DNA from: Arthrobacter sp. cf158
GTDB taxonomy: Bacteria; Actinomycetota; Actinomycetes; Actinomycetales; Micrococcaceae
Reading direction: 5' to 3'
Assembly: GCF_900106835.1 (NCBI RefSeq)
Contig: NZ_FNNR01000002.1
Span: forward strand, 62,001-126,000
Length of the DNA: 64,000 bases
Part shown: positions 8,515-18,787 of the stretch, in pieces
How positions within the stretch are numbered: the first letter of the stretch is position 1
Layout: each line of letters opens with the position of its first letter
Made by a program: the position numbers and the translations under genes
The notes under the pieces: generated by a model
The model's database searches: none
What the model was told of the DNA's origin: nothing
Seen by the model: the letters and a program-made list of their open reading frames with translations, nothing else

Positions 8515-9021
8515 GTGGCTCAGAACGAAGAACTGACCGCCGAAGCCGTCGAGGCTGAGGAAACCCTCACCAGCTACACCTCTGAAAGCACGTCTGCTGA
8601 AGACGCGCCGAAGAAGGAACGCCCGGCACTGACCGTTGCCGGTGCAGCTGTTGGCCGTCGCAAGGAAGCCGTTGCACGCGTTCGCGTTGTTCCGGGTTCC
8701 GGCAAGTGGACCATCAACGGCCGCACGCTGGACAACTACTTCCCGAACAAGCTGCACCAGCAGGACGTCAACGAACCTTTCAAGATCCTTGATCTCGAAG
8801 GCGCTTACGACGTCATCGCCCGCATCCACGGCGGTGGCATCTCCGGCCAGGCCGGTGCACTGCGCCTCGGTGTTGCTCGCTCGCTGAACGAGATCGACGT
8901 CGACAACAACCGCGCTACCCTCAAGAAGGCCGGTTACCTGCGCCGTGACGCCCGCGTCATCGAGCGTAAGAAGGCCGGTCTCAAGAAGGCACGCAAGGCT
9001 CAGCAGTACTCCAAGCGCTAA
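8515..9021 (+). CDS. rpsI: Ribosomal protein S9
   Basis: Small-subunit protein S9, whose basic C-terminal tail reaches the P-site tRNA. The 168-residue product has an acidic N-terminal extension of about 38 residues (common in actinobacteria) before the conserved core [19 protein letters not shown], and ends [12 protein letters not shown], the invariant tail. GTG at 8515 follows AAGGAG. It is cotranscribed with rplM and followed by a terminator. Confidence 0.98.
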   Translation: MAQNEELTAEAVEAEETLTSYTSESTSAEDAPKKERPALTVAGAAVGRRKEAVARVRVVPGSGKWTINGRTLDNYFPNKLHQQDVNEPFKILDLEGAYDVIARIHGGGISGQAGALRLGVARSLNEIDVDNNRATLKKAGYLRRDARVIERKKAGLKKARKAQQYSKR

Positions 9022-9070
9022 ACCCGCTTTCCCGGACCGATGGCCGCTCTCGCGGCCACCGCTGGGGTAT

Positions 9071-9113
9071 CGAACGCCCGTTCCGCCATTTCGGCGGGGC
9101 GGGCGTTCGCCGT
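9071..9113 (+). terminator. Terminator after rpsI
   Basis: The arms CGAACGCCCG and CGGGCGTTCG, extended by further pairs, form a long GC-rich stem with a short loop, followed by CGTTT. It closes the rplM-rpsI operon. Confidence 0.8.
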
Positions 9114-9198
9114 TTAAAAGGCCACTGCCGCCCACCGAATCCCGGCGCTCATGTGACGCTCCGACACGCCCCTGAACTGATGGCGTCCCGTCGTCGTC

Positions 9199-9204
9199 TA
9201 AACT
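9199..9204 (+). promoter_or_regulatory. -10 TAAACT for glmM, leaderless geometry
   Basis: TAAACT ends 7 nt before the glmM ATG and no Shine-Dalgarno is present, so transcription probably starts at the A of the start codon. Confidence 0.6.
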
Positions 9205-9211
9205 TGAGCCG

Positions 9212-10576
9212 ATGTCTAGATTATTTGGAACAGATGGCGTGCGCGGTCTCGCGAACGGATTGCTCACCGCTGAGCTGGCTATGCAGCTCGCCCAGGCCGC
9301 CGCCGTCGTACTTGGCCATGACCGCGCAACCAACGGCAAACGGCCGCGTGCCGTTGTCGCGAGGGACCCGAGAGCGAGTGGCGAGTTCCTCGCCGCAGCC
9401 GTCGAGGCAGGGCTGTCCAGCTCGGGCATCGACGTCTATGACGCCGGCGTCCTCCCCACACCGGCTGCCGCTTACTTGGTGGCAGATCTCGACGCTGATT
9501 TCGGCGTCATGTTGTCGGCCTCCCACAACCCCGCGCCGGACAACGGCATTAAGTTCTTTGCCCGGGGTGGCCAGAAGCTCCCGGACCACGTGGAAGATGC
9601 CATTGAGGCGCAGCTCGGCAAAGAGCCGCAGCGCCCGATTGGAGCGGACGTCGGACGCATCCAGCGCTTCTCGGACGCTGAGGACCGTTACATCGTGCAC
9701 CTGTTGGGCACGCTTCCCCAGCGCCTGGACGGCCTGAAAGTTGTCCTGGACTGCGCCCACGGCGCGGCCAGTGGTTGTTCGCCCCAGGTCTTCAAAGACG
9801 CCGGCGCGGATGTCATCGTTATTGGCGCCGAGCCTGATGGTCTGAACATCAATGAAGGGGTCGGCTCCACGCACTTGGGTCCGTTGAAGGAAGCGGTAGT
9901 GAAGCACGGGGCTGACCTTGGTGTCGCCCACGACGGCGACGCTGACCGCTGCCTTGCGGTTGACCATGAAGGCAACGAGGTAGACGGTGACCAGATCATG
10001 GCGATCCTGGCATTGGCCCTCAACGAGGCCGGCAAGCTCAAGGACAACATCCTGGTTGCGACCGTCATGAGCAACCTGGGGCTGAAGATCGCCCTCCGTG
10101 ATGCCGGCATCACCATCCGGGAAACCGGAGTAGGCGACCGTTATGTCCTGGAAGAAATGCGCGACGGCGGTTACAACCTGGGCGGCGAACAGTCCGGCCA
10201 CGTGATCTTCTCCGATTACGCGACCACCGGCGATGGTGTCCTGACCGGCCTGCAGTTGGCAGCGCAGGTTGCCCTGACAGGCCGGAGCCTCAAGGAACTT
10301 GCCACCGCGATGACCAAGCTGCCGCAGCTGATGATCAACGTCAAGGACGTGGATAAGGCACGCGCGGGCACTGACGAAGGCGTGGCGGCCGCAGTAGCCG
10401 CTGCCGAGCTCGAACTGGGGGAGACCGGCCGTGTGCTGCTCCGCCCGTCCGGCACGGAGGCACTGGTGCGCGTCATGGTGGAAGCTGCGGACATGGAAAC
10501 CGCAGAGCGCATCTGCACCGGTCTGGCTGCCGTCGTCAAGGAACGCCTTGGTGCAAGCAGCGAACTGGCTGTCTAA
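9212..10576 (+). CDS. glmM: Phosphoglucosamine mutase
   Basis: Converts glucosamine-6-phosphate to glucosamine-1-phosphate, the second step to UDP-GlcNAc for peptidoglycan and mycothiol. The 454-residue product begins [12 protein letters not shown] as in GlmM. Seen: the phosphoserine loop [14 protein letters not shown] with catalytic Ser at about 104, the metal loop DGDADRC at about 242-248, sugar-binding GGEQSGH, and phosphate-binding [12 protein letters not shown] near the end. Probably leaderless (TAAACT 7 nt upstream). glmS, which supplies its substrate, lies 2 kb downstream. Confidence 0.97.
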   Translation: MSRLFGTDGVRGLANGLLTAELAMQLAQAAAVVLGHDRATNGKRPRAVVARDPRASGEFLAAAVEAGLSSSGIDVYDAGVLPTPAAAYLVADLDADFGVMLSASHNPAPDNGIKFFARGGQKLPDHVEDAIEAQLGKEPQRPIGADVGRIQRFSDAEDRYIVHLLGTLPQRLDGLKVVLDCAHGAASGCSPQVFKDAGADVIVIGAEPDGLNINEGVGSTHLGPLKEAVVKHGADLGVAHDGDADRCLAVDHEGNEVDGDQIMAILALALNEAGKLKDNILVATVMSNLGLKIALRDAGITIRETGVGDRYVLEEMRDGGYNLGGEQSGHVIFSDYATTGDGVLTGLQLAAQVALTGRSLKELATAMTKLPQLMINVKDVDKARAGTDEGVAAAVAAAELELGETGRVLLRPSGTEALVRVMVEAADMETAERICTGLAAVVKERLGASSELAV

Positions 10577-10590
10577 GAACTCCCCACGGC

Positions 10591-10638
10591 TTCGGCCCGC
10601 ACCGCTGGTTGGCCAGCGATGCGGGCCGAACCCTTTTT
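10591..10638 (+). terminator. Terminator after glmM
   Basis: TTCGGCCCGCACCGCTGG pairs with the matching downstream arm (10613-10630, one mismatch) across a 4-nt loop and is followed by CCCTTTTT, a classic rho-independent terminator for glmM. Confidence 0.9.
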
Positions 10639-10643
10639 AAGTG

Positions 10644-11495
10644 CTAGAGATAGTCGGGCGCTGCTTCCAGCCCGAAGTACTCCTCGAGGGTCGCGATGCC
10701 CCGATTGGCCATGTCCGTGGCGGCCTCGACACCTACGTAGCGCAGATGCCAGGACTCGTAGAAATAACCCGTGGTGTCGTGGAACATCCATGGATACCGG
10801 ACCACGAATCCGAACTTGTGGGCATTGGCTTTGGCCCATACGGCAGCCGGTTGATCGGCAAAACACGGTTGGAAGCTGCAGGCGCCGCCGCCATCCGCGA
10901 TGTCGAAGGACCAGCCCGTTTGGTGTTCCGAATGTCCGGGGCGGGCGGACGCACGGTCAGCTGCCGCCTGGCCGGTGCTGGCGACGTACCCGTTGTACGT
11001 GGCCACCTGCGTGGTGTAAGAGCGGTAGCCCGAAGCCAAGGCCATGACGACGCCCTCGGATGCGGCAGCGCCGAACATCTTTTCTGCGGCAGCCGCCGTC
11101 GTGCTGTTAACCATGGATGCTTCGCCGCTGACGGCGAGCCGAACGTTCGGCTGGACGAGGTCTGCCGGAACGAAGTCCTGGGGATTCAGCGGCCGGTGCT
11201 TGTTCACGATGACCCAAGGGCTGGTGGGATCCGTGAGGGAATGCTGAGGAGCAACGGCGCTGGAGGGAGCTGCGCTGGAAGGCTCCGGGCTGGCCGGGGG
11301 AGTTACAGCCGCCGGATCCGTGGTGGGGACACTGGAGGGCGTTGCAGAAGGGGCATGGGAGGCCATGCTGGGCGCATTGGCAGCGGCGGGGGAGGGAACG
11401 GCTTTGTCCGGCGTGCAGGCGGCCAGGGCTGCCATACCGGCCCCCGCAGTGAGGAAGCCTGCGAATGCCCGCCGGTTGGGAAGGGGTTTGGCCAC
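10644..11495 (-). CDS. VanY-type D-alanyl-D-alanine carboxypeptidase, Tat-type lipoprotein
   Basis: Predicted surface-anchored zinc carboxypeptidase that trims the terminal D-Ala of peptidoglycan stems. The 283-residue precursor starts with NRRAFAGF, a twin-arginine-like motif, and a lipobox LAAC with Cys27, then a Pro/Ser/Ala-rich linker to about residue 90. The VanY domain shows SGYRSY, ARPGHSEHQTGWSFDIAD (metal ligands His191 and Asp198) and ESWHLRYVG (catalytic Glu247, ligand His250). GTG at 11495 directly follows the coaA stop; AGGAAGG in the last coaA codons is its ribosome site, so the two are cotranscribed. VanY here means the fold; nothing suggests vancomycin resistance. Confidence 0.85.
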   Translation of the reverse strand: MAKPLPNRRAFAGFLTAGAGMAALAACTPDKAVPSPAAANAPSMASHAPSATPSSVPTTDPAAVTPPASPEPSSAAPSSAVAPQHSLTDPTSPWVIVNKHRPLNPQDFVPADLVQPNVRLAVSGEASMVNSTTAAAAEKMFGAAASEGVVMALASGYRSYTTQVATYNGYVASTGQAAADRASARPGHSEHQTGWSFDIADGGGACSFQPCFADQPAAVWAKANAHKFGFVVRYPWMFHDTTGYFYESWHLRYVGVEAATDMANRGIATLEEYFGLEAAPDYL

Positions 11496-11496
11496 G

Positions 11497-12468
11497 CTAG
11501 ACCTTCCTAAGCAACATGCGCCGGATGGAGTGGTCCGCGTCCTTGGTCAGCACCAGTTGCGCCCGCCCGCGTGTGGGCAGCACGTTTTCTTCGAGGTTCG
11601 GTTCGTTGATGCGCTTCCAAATGCCGCGGGCGGTCGATTCGGCATCGTCGTCGGACAGTGTGGCGTACCGGTGGAAGTAGGACTCCGGCTGCGCGAAGGC
11701 AGTGGTGCGCAGCTTCCGGAACCGGTCAACGTACCATTCCTCGATGTAGGAAGTCTTGGCATCGACGTAGATGGAGAAGTCGAAGAAGTCGCTGACGGCC
11801 AGTCCTTGTTTGCCATCCATGCGGGGTCGGGCCGGGGCCAGAACGTTCAAGCCTTCCACGATCAGGACGTCAGGACGCCGCACCACGACTTCCTTGCCCG
11901 GCACGATGTCGTAGGTAACGTGGGAATACCACGGTGCCCGGACTTCCTCGGCCCCGCCTTTGACTTCGGACACAAAGCGAAGGAGCCCGCGGCGGTCATA
12001 GGATTCCGGGAAGCCCTTGCGTTCCAGCAGGTGCCTGCGTTTGAGCTCCGCCAGGGGGTACAGAAACCCGTCCGTGGTGATGAGTTCCACGTTGGGCGTC
12101 CCCGGCCAGCGGCGCAGCATTTCCCGGAGGACGCGGGCGATGGTGGACTTACCGACAGCCACCGAGCCTGCAACGCCAATCACGAACGGCGTGCGCTGCG
12201 TTTGTTCGCCCAGGAACGTGGTGGTGGCGGCATGAAGTTGGTGCGAAGCCTGGACGTACAGGTGCAGGAGCCGTGAAAGCGGCAGATAGACCTCCCTGAC
12301 TTCCTTCATGTCCAGGGGATCGCCAAGTCCGCGGAGACGGAAGATGTCCTCTTCGTTGAGGGGCTGCTCCATCTGTGCCGCGAGCCGGGACCACGTCTGC
12401 CGGTCCAGCTCCACGAACGGGGAAGCGCCGTCGCCATTAGCTTCGGTGCGTTGCAAAGTCACGCTCAT
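11497..12468 (-). CDS. coaA: Type I pantothenate kinase
   Basis: Phosphorylates pantothenate, the first committed step to coenzyme A. ATG at 12468 (323 residues, [14 protein letters not shown]) is preferred over the frame start at 12549 because GGAGGGCAG sits just upstream and family members are about 310-320 residues. Seen: P-loop GSVAVGKST at about 101-109 and [12 protein letters not shown]; the C-terminal [20 protein letters not shown] is typical of CoaA. Divergent from glmS with 139 bp between starts; translationally coupled to the VanY-like gene. Confidence 0.95.
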   Translation of the reverse strand: MSVTLQRTEANGDGASPFVELDRQTWSRLAAQMEQPLNEEDIFRLRGLGDPLDMKEVREVYLPLSRLLHLYVQASHQLHAATTTFLGEQTQRTPFVIGVAGSVAVGKSTIARVLREMLRRWPGTPNVELITTDGFLYPLAELKRRHLLERKGFPESYDRRGLLRFVSEVKGGAEEVRAPWYSHVTYDIVPGKEVVVRRPDVLIVEGLNVLAPARPRMDGKQGLAVSDFFDFSIYVDAKTSYIEEWYVDRFRKLRTTAFAQPESYFHRYATLSDDDAESTARGIWKRINEPNLEENVLPTRGRAQLVLTKDADHSIRRMLLRKV

Positions 12469-12594
12469 GATTCTGCCCTCCGCGTGCCGGATCAGGAAAT
12501 GCGCGACGACGGGAAGGTGAATTGTGAGTGATGGACGTCTCCACCGCAAGGGGAGGAGCTGGGATGTCCCACGTCAGTTGTTTGCGCTAGCCGT

Positions 12595-12600
12595 TAGGCT
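12595..12600 (+). promoter_or_regulatory. -10 TAGGCT for glmS, leaderless geometry
   Basis: TAGGCT ends 7 nt before the glmS ATG; no Shine-Dalgarno lies between. Confidence 0.6.
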
Positions 12601-12607
12601 TGTACCC

Positions 12608-14491
12608 ATGTGTGGAATCGTAGGCTATGTTGGCAATTCGTCTCGCAAGGCAGCTGGTCACAGCGCCCTTGACGTCGTCGTGGAAGGGCTGCGTCGTCTT
12701 GAGTACCGCGGCTATGACTCCGCAGGCGTCGCAGTGGTGGCTGACGGGACGATTTCGTCCCGCAAAAAGTCCGGCAAGCTGAGCAACCTGATCGCGGAGC
12801 TGGAAGCAAACCCGGTCCCTGAATCCCTTACCGGCATTGGCCATACCCGTTGGGCCACGCACGGCGGCCCCACGGACCGCAACGCGCACCCGCACCTCTC
12901 CGACGGCGGGCGCCTGGCGCTGATTCACAACGGCATCATCGAAAACTTCGCCGAGCTCAAGCAGGAACTGCTCGCCAAGGGCGTTACCTTTGAGTCGGAA
13001 ACCGACACCGAGGTTGCGGCCGCCCTGGTTGGCGACATCTTCCGCAACCAACTCAATGGCGACGGCGGCAACCTCACCGAGGCCATGCGCCTTGCCTGCC
13101 AGCGCCTTGAGGGCGCCTTCACCCTCCTCGCTGTCCACGCCGACCAGCCTGACGTGGTTGTGGCAGCCCGCCGCAACTCCCCGCTGGTAGTGGGCTTGGG
13201 CGACGGCGAGAACTTCCTGGGCTCCGACGTCTCCGGCTTCATCGACTACACCCGTCGCGCCGTGGAACTGGGCCAGGACCAGATCGTTACCATCACCGCG
13301 GATTCCGTGGAAATCACCGACTTCTTCGGCGCTCCCGCCGAAGGCAAGGAATACCACGTTGACTGGGATCCGGCATCTGCCGAAAAGGGTGGCTTCAACT
13401 CCTTCATGGAGAAGGAAATCCACGACCAGCCCGACGCCGTTGCGCAGACCCTCCTGGGCCGCTCGGACCTTGACGGCAAGCTGACCCTGGACGAGGTCCG
13501 CATCGACCCCGAGCTCTTGAAGCAGGTTGACAAGATCATCGTCCTGGCTTGCGGTACCGCAGCTTACGCCGGCCTGGTGGCAAAGTACGCGATAGAGAAC
13601 TGGTGCCGTATTCCCACGGAAGTGGAGCTTGCACACGAGTTCCGCTACCGCGATCCGATCGTCGACTCCAACACTCTGGTGGTTTCCATCAGCCAGTCGG
13701 GCGAGACCATGGACACGCTGATGGCCGTCCGCTACGCCCGCGAGCAGGGTGCCAAGACGATCTCCATCTGCAACACCAACGGATCCACCATCCCGCGCGA
13801 GTCCGACGCCGTGCTCTACACGCACGCCGGCCCGGAAATCGCTGTTGCTTCCACCAAGGCATTCCTGGCGCAGATCACTGCTGCTTACCTGCTGGGTCTG
13901 TACCTGGCCCAGCTGCGTGGCAACATCTTCTCCGGCCAGATCAAGGACGTCCTCGCGGACCTCAACAAGATCCCGGCCAAGATCCAGCACATTCTGGACA
14001 ACGCCGGTCCTCTGCGCGAGCTCGCCCGCAGCATGAAGGACGAAAAGTCCGTGTTGTTCCTGGGCCGCCACGTTGGATACCCGGTAGCCCTCGAAGGTGC
14101 CTTGAAGCTCAAGGAAATTGCCTACATCCACGCTGAAGGCTTCGCAGCCGGCGAGCTCAAGCATGGTCCCATCGCCCTGATCGACGACGGCCAGCCGGTC
14201 TTCGTCGTTGTGCCGTCGCCGCGTGGCCGCGACTCCCTGCACTCGAAGGTAGTCAGCAACATCCAGGAAGTGCGCGCACGTGGTGCCCGTACCCTGGTCA
14301 TCGCTGAAGAAGGCGACGAGTCGGTCAAGGACTACGCAGAGCAGGTGTTCTACGTACCGGAGACGCCCACGCTGCTGATGCCGCTGCTGACCACCGTTCC
14401 GCTGCAGATCTTCGCTGCTGAACTCGCCGGCGCCAAGGGCTATGACGTGGATCAGCCGCGTAACCTCGCCAAGAGCGTCACCGTAGAATAA
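12608..14491 (+). CDS. glmS: Glutamine-fructose-6-phosphate aminotransferase
   Basis: Makes glucosamine-6-phosphate from fructose-6-phosphate and glutamine. ATG at 12608 gives MCGIVGYVG, so removal of Met exposes the catalytic N-terminal Cys; the open frame upstream to 12524 is therefore not used. The 627 residues comprise a glutaminase domain ([31 protein letters not shown]) and two SIS isomerase domains ([11 protein letters not shown] at about 360, then the C-terminal copy), ending [10 protein letters not shown] see no glmS ribozyme upstream: the gene appears leaderless. Confidence 0.97.
   Translation: MCGIVGYVGNSSRKAAGHSALDVVVEGLRRLEYRGYDSAGVAVVADGTISSRKKSGKLSNLIAELEANPVPESLTGIGHTRWATHGGPTDRNAHPHLSDGGRLALIHNGIIENFAELKQELLAKGVTFESETDTEVAAALVGDIFRNQLNGDGGNLTEAMRLACQRLEGAFTLLAVHADQPDVVVAARRNSPLVVGLGDGENFLGSDVSGFIDYTRRAVELGQDQIVTITADSVEITDFFGAPAEGKEYHVDWDPASAEKGGFNSFMEKEIHDQPDAVAQTLLGRSDLDGKLTLDEVRIDPELLKQVDKIIVLACGTAAYAGLVAKYAIENWCRIPTEVELAHEFRYRDPIVDSNTLVVSISQSGETMDTLMAVRYAREQGAKTISICNTNGSTIPRESDAVLYTHAGPEIAVASTKAFLAQITAAYLLGLYLAQLRGNIFSGQIKDVLADLNKIPAKIQHILDNAGPLRELARSMKDEKSVLFLGRHVGYPVALEGALKLKEIAYIHAEGFAAGELKHGPIALIDDGQPVFVVVPSPRGRDSLHSKVVSNIQEVRARGARTLVIAEEGDESVKDYAEQVFYVPETPTLLMPLLTTVPLQIFAAELAGAKGYDVDQPRNLAKSVTVE
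14484..14489 (+). promoter_or_regulatory. Possible internal -10 TAGAAT for acpS
   Basis: TAGAAT runs into the glmS stop codon and ends 6 nt before the acpS ATG, with no Shine-Dalgarno. It matches the leaderless pattern, but a chance match within coding sequence is possible. Confidence 0.35.
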
Positions 14492-14495
14492 CGCC

Positions 14496-14843
14496 ATGAT
14501 TGTTGGCATTGGCGTAGACGTCGTAGACATCGAGCGGTTCGGCCGGCAGTTGGAACGGACCCCCGGTCTCCGGGACCGCTTGTTTGTTCCTGCCGAACGG
14601 GAACTTAATACCCGGTCCTTGGCTGCCCGTTTTGCAGCCAAGGAAGCAGTGGCCAAGGTCCTGGGCGCTCCGGCAGGCATGAACTGGCAGGACTGCTGGA
14701 TCGGCCTCGACCAGAACGGCCCTACGGTCCAGGTCAAGGGAACCGTGCTTGCCGTGGCTGAGGCCAAAGGCGTCAAGCGTTGGCACCTGTCCATCAGCCA
14801 CGACGGCGGCATCGCGACGGCGACTGTCCTCGCCGAGGGCTGA
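14496..14843 (+). CDS. acpS: Holo-[acyl-carrier-protein] synthase
   Basis: Transfers phosphopantetheine from coenzyme A to a serine of acyl carrier proteins. The 115-residue product shows the AcpS signature: [15 protein letters not shown] with the metal-binding Asp, [15 protein letters not shown] with the conserved Glu and Lys, and [19 protein letters not shown] at the end. It starts 4 bp after the glmS stop and precedes nnr by 17 bp. Confidence 0.94.
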   Translation: MIVGIGVDVVDIERFGRQLERTPGLRDRLFVPAERELNTRSLAARFAAKEAVAKVLGAPAGMNWQDCWIGLDQNGPTVQVKGTVLAVAEAKGVKRWHLSISHDGGIATATVLAEG

Positions 14844-14860
14844 ACGGACTCTCAACAGCA

Positions 14861-16438
14861 ATGATCAGCGCCTTCACCGGACAACAGATCAGGGACGCGG
14901 AACAACCGCTCCTGGACTCCGGTGAGGGCGCTGTTCTTATGCAGCGGGCTGCCTACGGCCTGGCGCAAACCGTGGCCCGCGAAGTCAAAAGCAGGCGCAA
15001 GCTGGCCGGTGCCGGCATCACCGTACTGGCCGGCAAGGGAAACAATGGCGGCGACGGCCTTTTTGCCGCGTCTTTCCTCGCGCGCAGGGGAATGCGCACG
15101 ACGGCGGTACTCGCCGCTTCTGAAGTGCACCCGGAGGCTCTGGCTGCCTTTGTCGCGGCGGGCGGCCGGACGCTGCGTTTGGAACCCGGGAATGCCGAAG
15201 AGCTGGCAGTCATGTGTGCGGGCAACGATGTGATCATTGATGCACTGCTCGGTACCGGCGCCCGGGGCGGACTCCGTGGTGCTTCAGCCGAACTCATCGC
15301 CTTGCTCCAGGAGCTGCGCCCAGCCCTGGTGGTGGCCTGCGACCTCCCCAGCGGGCTGGACGCCAATACCGGAGAAGTCCACTGGCCCGTCCTGGACGCG
15401 GACGTCACTGTGACTTTTGGTGGCATCAAAGCCGGGCTGATGACGGATCCGGGTGAGGGCTGCTCGGGACGCATCGAACTTGCGCGGATCGGCATAGAGG
15501 AGTCGCTGTCACCCGAAGAGGCCGAACTGCGCCGTATCACTGCCGTGGAGCTTGGCGCGTTGCTGCCCGCTCCCGATCGCCGTGCGCACAAATACTCCAG
15601 AGGCGTCCTTGGCGTCGTGGCAGGTTCGGCGAGGTTTGCCGGGGCTGGGGTCCTGAGCGTCCATGCTGCGGCTACGGCCGGAGTGGGGATGGTGCGCTAC
15701 CTTGGTCCCGAATCTGCTGCGCAATTGGTCCTTGGCCGCACCCCCGAAGCCTTGTGGGAGTCCGGAGACCCCGGCAGGGTCCAAGCGTGGCTGCTGGGTT
15801 CGGGTGTTGATGGCGAGGAACAAATGGAGCGTGCCCGGGCCGTTGCTGCCGCAGCCCTCACCGCTGGCTTGCCTGTGGTGGTGGATGCCGGTGCCTTGAG
15901 CCTCTTGCCGGAACGGTGCCCGCCTCACTGGATCCTGACCCCGCACGCTGGTGAATTGGCCACGCTGTTAGGCACCCTGCCCTCCACAGGGGAGGTAGCG
16001 GTAACCCGTGAAGACATCGAATCCCGGCCATTGCACTTTGTGCGGCAGGCTGCGGAACAAACCGGGGCAACAGTGCTCCTGAAGGGTGCCACCACACTGG
16101 TGGCGTCGCCGTCGGGCGTGGTTTTTAGCCAGTCTGAGGGCACTGCGTGGATGGCCACCGCGGGCAGTGGCGACGTTTTGGCTGGCGTTCTTGGTGCACT
16201 GGTGGCGCAGTGTGCGGAATCCATCAAGGACGACGCCGGCGCGTACGCAGCGTTGGGCCTGGACCCCGATGACCGCTGGGCTGCTGCGGCCGCCGTGGCG
16301 GCGAGTATCCATGGGCGCGCGGGAGTGGCCGCATCCACTGATTTTTCCGGCGGCCCCCTTACCGCATCGGCGATCGCGGCGGCGGTGCCGTGCGTTATGG
16401 GTTCGCTCGCGGCGGAATACGACCGAACAAGACCATAA
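14861..16438 (+). CDS. nnr: Bifunctional NAD(P)HX epimerase / ADP-dependent dehydratase
   Basis: Repairs hydrated NADH and NADPH. ATG at 14861 gives 525 residues, normal for the fused enzyme. N-terminal epimerase (YjeF_N) part: QQIRDAEQPLL, GKGNNGGDGLFAA, ALLGTGARGGLRG and CDLPSGLDANTG. C-terminal dehydratase of the ribokinase fold: KYSRGVLGVVAGSARFAGAG, ILTPHAGELATLLG, VLLKGATTLVASPSG and the catalytic region TAGSGDVLAGVLGALVAQ. Follows acpS on the same strand; the ribosome site is weak. Confidence 0.93.
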   Translation: MISAFTGQQIRDAEQPLLDSGEGAVLMQRAAYGLAQTVAREVKSRRKLAGAGITVLAGKGNNGGDGLFAASFLARRGMRTTAVLAASEVHPEALAAFVAAGGRTLRLEPGNAEELAVMCAGNDVIIDALLGTGARGGLRGASAELIALLQELRPALVVACDLPSGLDANTGEVHWPVLDADVTVTFGGIKAGLMTDPGEGCSGRIELARIGIEESLSPEEAELRRITAVELGALLPAPDRRAHKYSRGVLGVVAGSARFAGAGVLSVHAAATAGVGMVRYLGPESAAQLVLGRTPEALWESGDPGRVQAWLLGSGVDGEEQMERARAVAAAALTAGLPVVVDAGALSLLPERCPPHWILTPHAGELATLLGTLPSTGEVAVTREDIESRPLHFVRQAAEQTGATVLLKGATTLVASPSGVVFSQSEGTAWMATAGSGDVLAGVLGALVAQCAESIKDDAGAYAALGLDPDDRWAAAAAVAASIHGRAGVAASTDFSGGPLTASAIAAAVPCVMGSLAAEYDRTRP

Positions 16439-16465
16439 GGTTACTGTCAATGTCGGGGACATGAG

Positions 16466-16471
16466 TAGGCT
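16466..16471 (+). promoter_or_regulatory. Candidate -10 TAGGCT of the glgX-treYZ operon
   Basis: TAGGCT lies 36 nt before the glgX start, which has its own AGAGGAG. This would give a short leader. The -35 is not clear. Confidence 0.4.
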
Positions 16472-16507
16472 TGCAGCAGGTTATCCGCATCACCAAGAGG
16501 AGAACGC

Positions 16508-18787
16508 ATGGAAGTCTGGCCTGGATCGGCTTATCCGCTGGGTGCCACTTTTGACGGCACCGGCACCAACTTCGCGCTGTTTAGCGAGAAGGCCGAGAAA
16601 GTGGAATTGTGCCTCTTCGACGACGACGGCGGGGAAGTCCGCGTTGATGTCACCGAGGTAGATGGTTTTGTATGGCACTGCTACTTGCCCCAGGTTCAGC
16701 CCGGGCAGAAGTACGGCTACCGGGTCCACGGTCCCTACGACCCCGACGCCGGTCAGCGCTTCAACCCCAACAAGCTGCTGCTGGATCCCTATGCCAAGGC
16801 AGTCCACCGGCAAATCGACTGGGATCCGGCCCTGTTCTCCTACAACATGGGCGATCCTGATTCCCGCAATGACGAGGATTCGGCGCCCCACATGATGTTG
16901 GGCGTGGTCATCAATCCGTTCTTTGACTGGGACGGCGACAAACTGCTGCGGATTCCGTACCACAAGTCGGTCATCTACGAGGCCCACGTCAAGGGCCTTA
17001 CCCAGATGCACCCGGAGGTTCCGGAGGAGCAGCGCGGCACCTATGCCGGCGTCGCCCACCCTGCTGTCATCTCGCACTTGCAGAAGCTGGGCATCACGGC
17101 CATCGAACTCATGCCGGTGCACCAATTCGTCAACGACGGCATCCTGCAGGACAAAGGCCTGAACAACTACTGGGGCTACAACACCATTGGCTTCTTCGCC
17201 CCGCACAACAGCTACAGCTCCAAGGGCGATACCGGCCAGCAGGTCCAGGACTTCAAGGCCATGGTGCGGGCCCTGCACACCGCCGGCATCGAAGTCATCC
17301 TGGACGTCGTCTACAACCACACCGCTGAGGGCAACCACCTGGGACCCACGCTGTCCTTCAAGGGCATCGACAACTCCGCGTACTACCGCCTGGTGGAAGA
17401 TGACCAGAAGTACTACATGGACTACACCGGCACCGGTAACTCACTGAATGTCCGCAGCCCGCATTCCCTCCAGCTGCTCATGGACTCGCTGCGCTACTGG
17501 GTGACCGAGATGCACGTGGACGGTTTCCGCTTTGACCTCGCTTCCACGCTGGCCCGCGAATTCTACGACGTAGACAAGCTTTCCACCTTCTTCGAACTGA
17601 TCCAGCAGGACCCCGTAGTGTCCCAGGTGAAACTCATCGCCGAGCCGTGGGACGTTGGCCCCGGGGGTTACCAAGTGGGCAACTTCCCGCCGCAGTGGAC
17701 GGAATGGAACGGCCAGTACCGCGACACCGTCCGCGACTTCTGGCGTGGCGAACCTTCCACCTTGGGTGAATTCGCTTCCCGTCTGACCGGTTCCGCGGAC
17801 CTCTACGAACACTCGGGCCGGCGTCCGGTGGCATCGATCAACTTCGTCACCGCCCACGATGGCTTCACGCTTGCGGACCTGGTCTCCTACAACGAGAAAC
17901 ACAACGAGGCCAACGGCGAAGACAACAACGACGGCGAATCCCATAACCGTTCCTGGAATTGTGGTGCCGAGGGCCCTACGGACGATCCCACGGTGCTCGG
18001 AATGAGGGCACGCCAGCAGCGCAACTTCATCGCCACCCTGTTCCTTTCGCAAGGCGTTCCCATGCTGCTCCACGGTGATGAGCTGGGCAGGACGCAGCGC
18101 GGCAACAACAACGGTTACTGCCAGGACTCTGAACTGACGTGGATCAACTGGGAGAACGTGGACCAGCCGCTCATCGAGTTCACCGCTGCGGTGTGCGCCC
18201 TCCGGGCCAAGCACCCCAGCCTGCGCCGCAGCCGCTTCTTTGACGGCCGTCCGGTACTGCGTGGCGAAGGCGAGCGGCTCCCGGACATCGTATGGCTGGA
18301 CGCCGATGCCAGCACCATGAGCCCCTCGGATTGGGACGAGGCCTTGGGCCGCTCCGTTGGTGTATTCCTGAACGGTGACGGAATTCATGGCCGCGACAAC
18401 CAAGGCCGGCGCATCACCGACGTAAACTTCCTGCTGTACTTCAACGCAGACCAGGACGAGGTCGGCTTCCGGATCCCTTCGGATGAGTATGCACCGGCGT
18501 GGGACGTCATGATTGACACCGCCGGAGAAGGCGCTGAAGCAGGGGTGGTCAAGCCGGACCAGATCCTCATGGTTGGCGGCAAGTCATTGGTGGTGCTGCG
18601 GGCACACAGCACCCCTGAAGTTGAGCCGGACCACTCGGTGGCAGCGTCCCTTGCCGCGCTGACCCAGACCAGCACTCCGGAAACGGCATCCATCACGGCA
18701 CCCGCGGTGACATCGCTGCCGTTCGACTACAAGGGAGATTCCACGGCGGATGAGGACTCCGGTTCGTCGGAGAAGGCTGACTCATGA
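16508..18787 (+). CDS. glgX: Glycogen debranching enzyme GlgX/TreX
   Basis: GH13 isoamylase-type enzyme that cuts alpha-1,6 branches of glycogen to feed TreY. The 759-residue product begins with a carbohydrate-binding N domain ([20 protein letters not shown]), followed by the catalytic barrel: [20 protein letters not shown] (nucleophile Asp), [15 protein letters not shown] (acid Glu) and [12 protein letters not shown] Ser/Thr/Asp-rich tail of about 50 residues ends the protein and looks dispensable. Start is ATG with AGAGGAG upstream. Its stop overlaps the treY start as ATGA. Confidence 0.95.
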   Translation: MEVWPGSAYPLGATFDGTGTNFALFSEKAEKVELCLFDDDGGEVRVDVTEVDGFVWHCYLPQVQPGQKYGYRVHGPYDPDAGQRFNPNKLLLDPYAKAVHRQIDWDPALFSYNMGDPDSRNDEDSAPHMMLGVVINPFFDWDGDKLLRIPYHKSVIYEAHVKGLTQMHPEVPEEQRGTYAGVAHPAVISHLQKLGITAIELMPVHQFVNDGILQDKGLNNYWGYNTIGFFAPHNSYSSKGDTGQQVQDFKAMVRALHTAGIEVILDVVYNHTAEGNHLGPTLSFKGIDNSAYYRLVEDDQKYYMDYTGTGNSLNVRSPHSLQLLMDSLRYWVTEMHVDGFRFDLASTLAREFYDVDKLSTFFELIQQDPVVSQVKLIAEPWDVGPGGYQVGNFPPQWTEWNGQYRDTVRDFWRGEPSTLGEFASRLTGSADLYEHSGRRPVASINFVTAHDGFTLADLVSYNEKHNEANGEDNNDGESHNRSWNCGAEGPTDDPTVLGMRARQQRNFIATLFLSQGVPMLLHGDELGRTQRGNNNGYCQDSELTWINWENVDQPLIEFTAAVCALRAKHPSLRRSRFFDGRPVLRGEGERLPDIVWLDADASTMSPSDWDEALGRSVGVFLNGDGIHGRDNQGRRITDVNFLLYFNADQDEVGFRIPSDEYAPAWDVMIDTAGEGAEAGVVKPDQILMVGGKSLVVLRAHSTPEVEPDHSVAASLAALTQTSTPETASITAPAVTSLPFDYKGDSTADEDSGSSEKADS

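Noticed and set aside
10644..11495. Vancomycin resistance gene
   Set aside because: The protein has the VanY fold, but there are no vanH/A/X or vanRS genes nearby; a housekeeping carboxypeptidase is more likely.
12469..12607. glmS ribozyme or other riboswitch upstream of glmS
   Set aside because: Only 139 bp separate coaA and glmS, with a -10 7 nt before the start; there is no transcribed leader to hold one.
12587..14812. 741-codon open frame antisense to glmS and acpS
   Set aside because: It mirrors glmS codons; high GC third positions keep the opposite frame open. No start context or domain, while GlmS motifs are complete on the plus strand.
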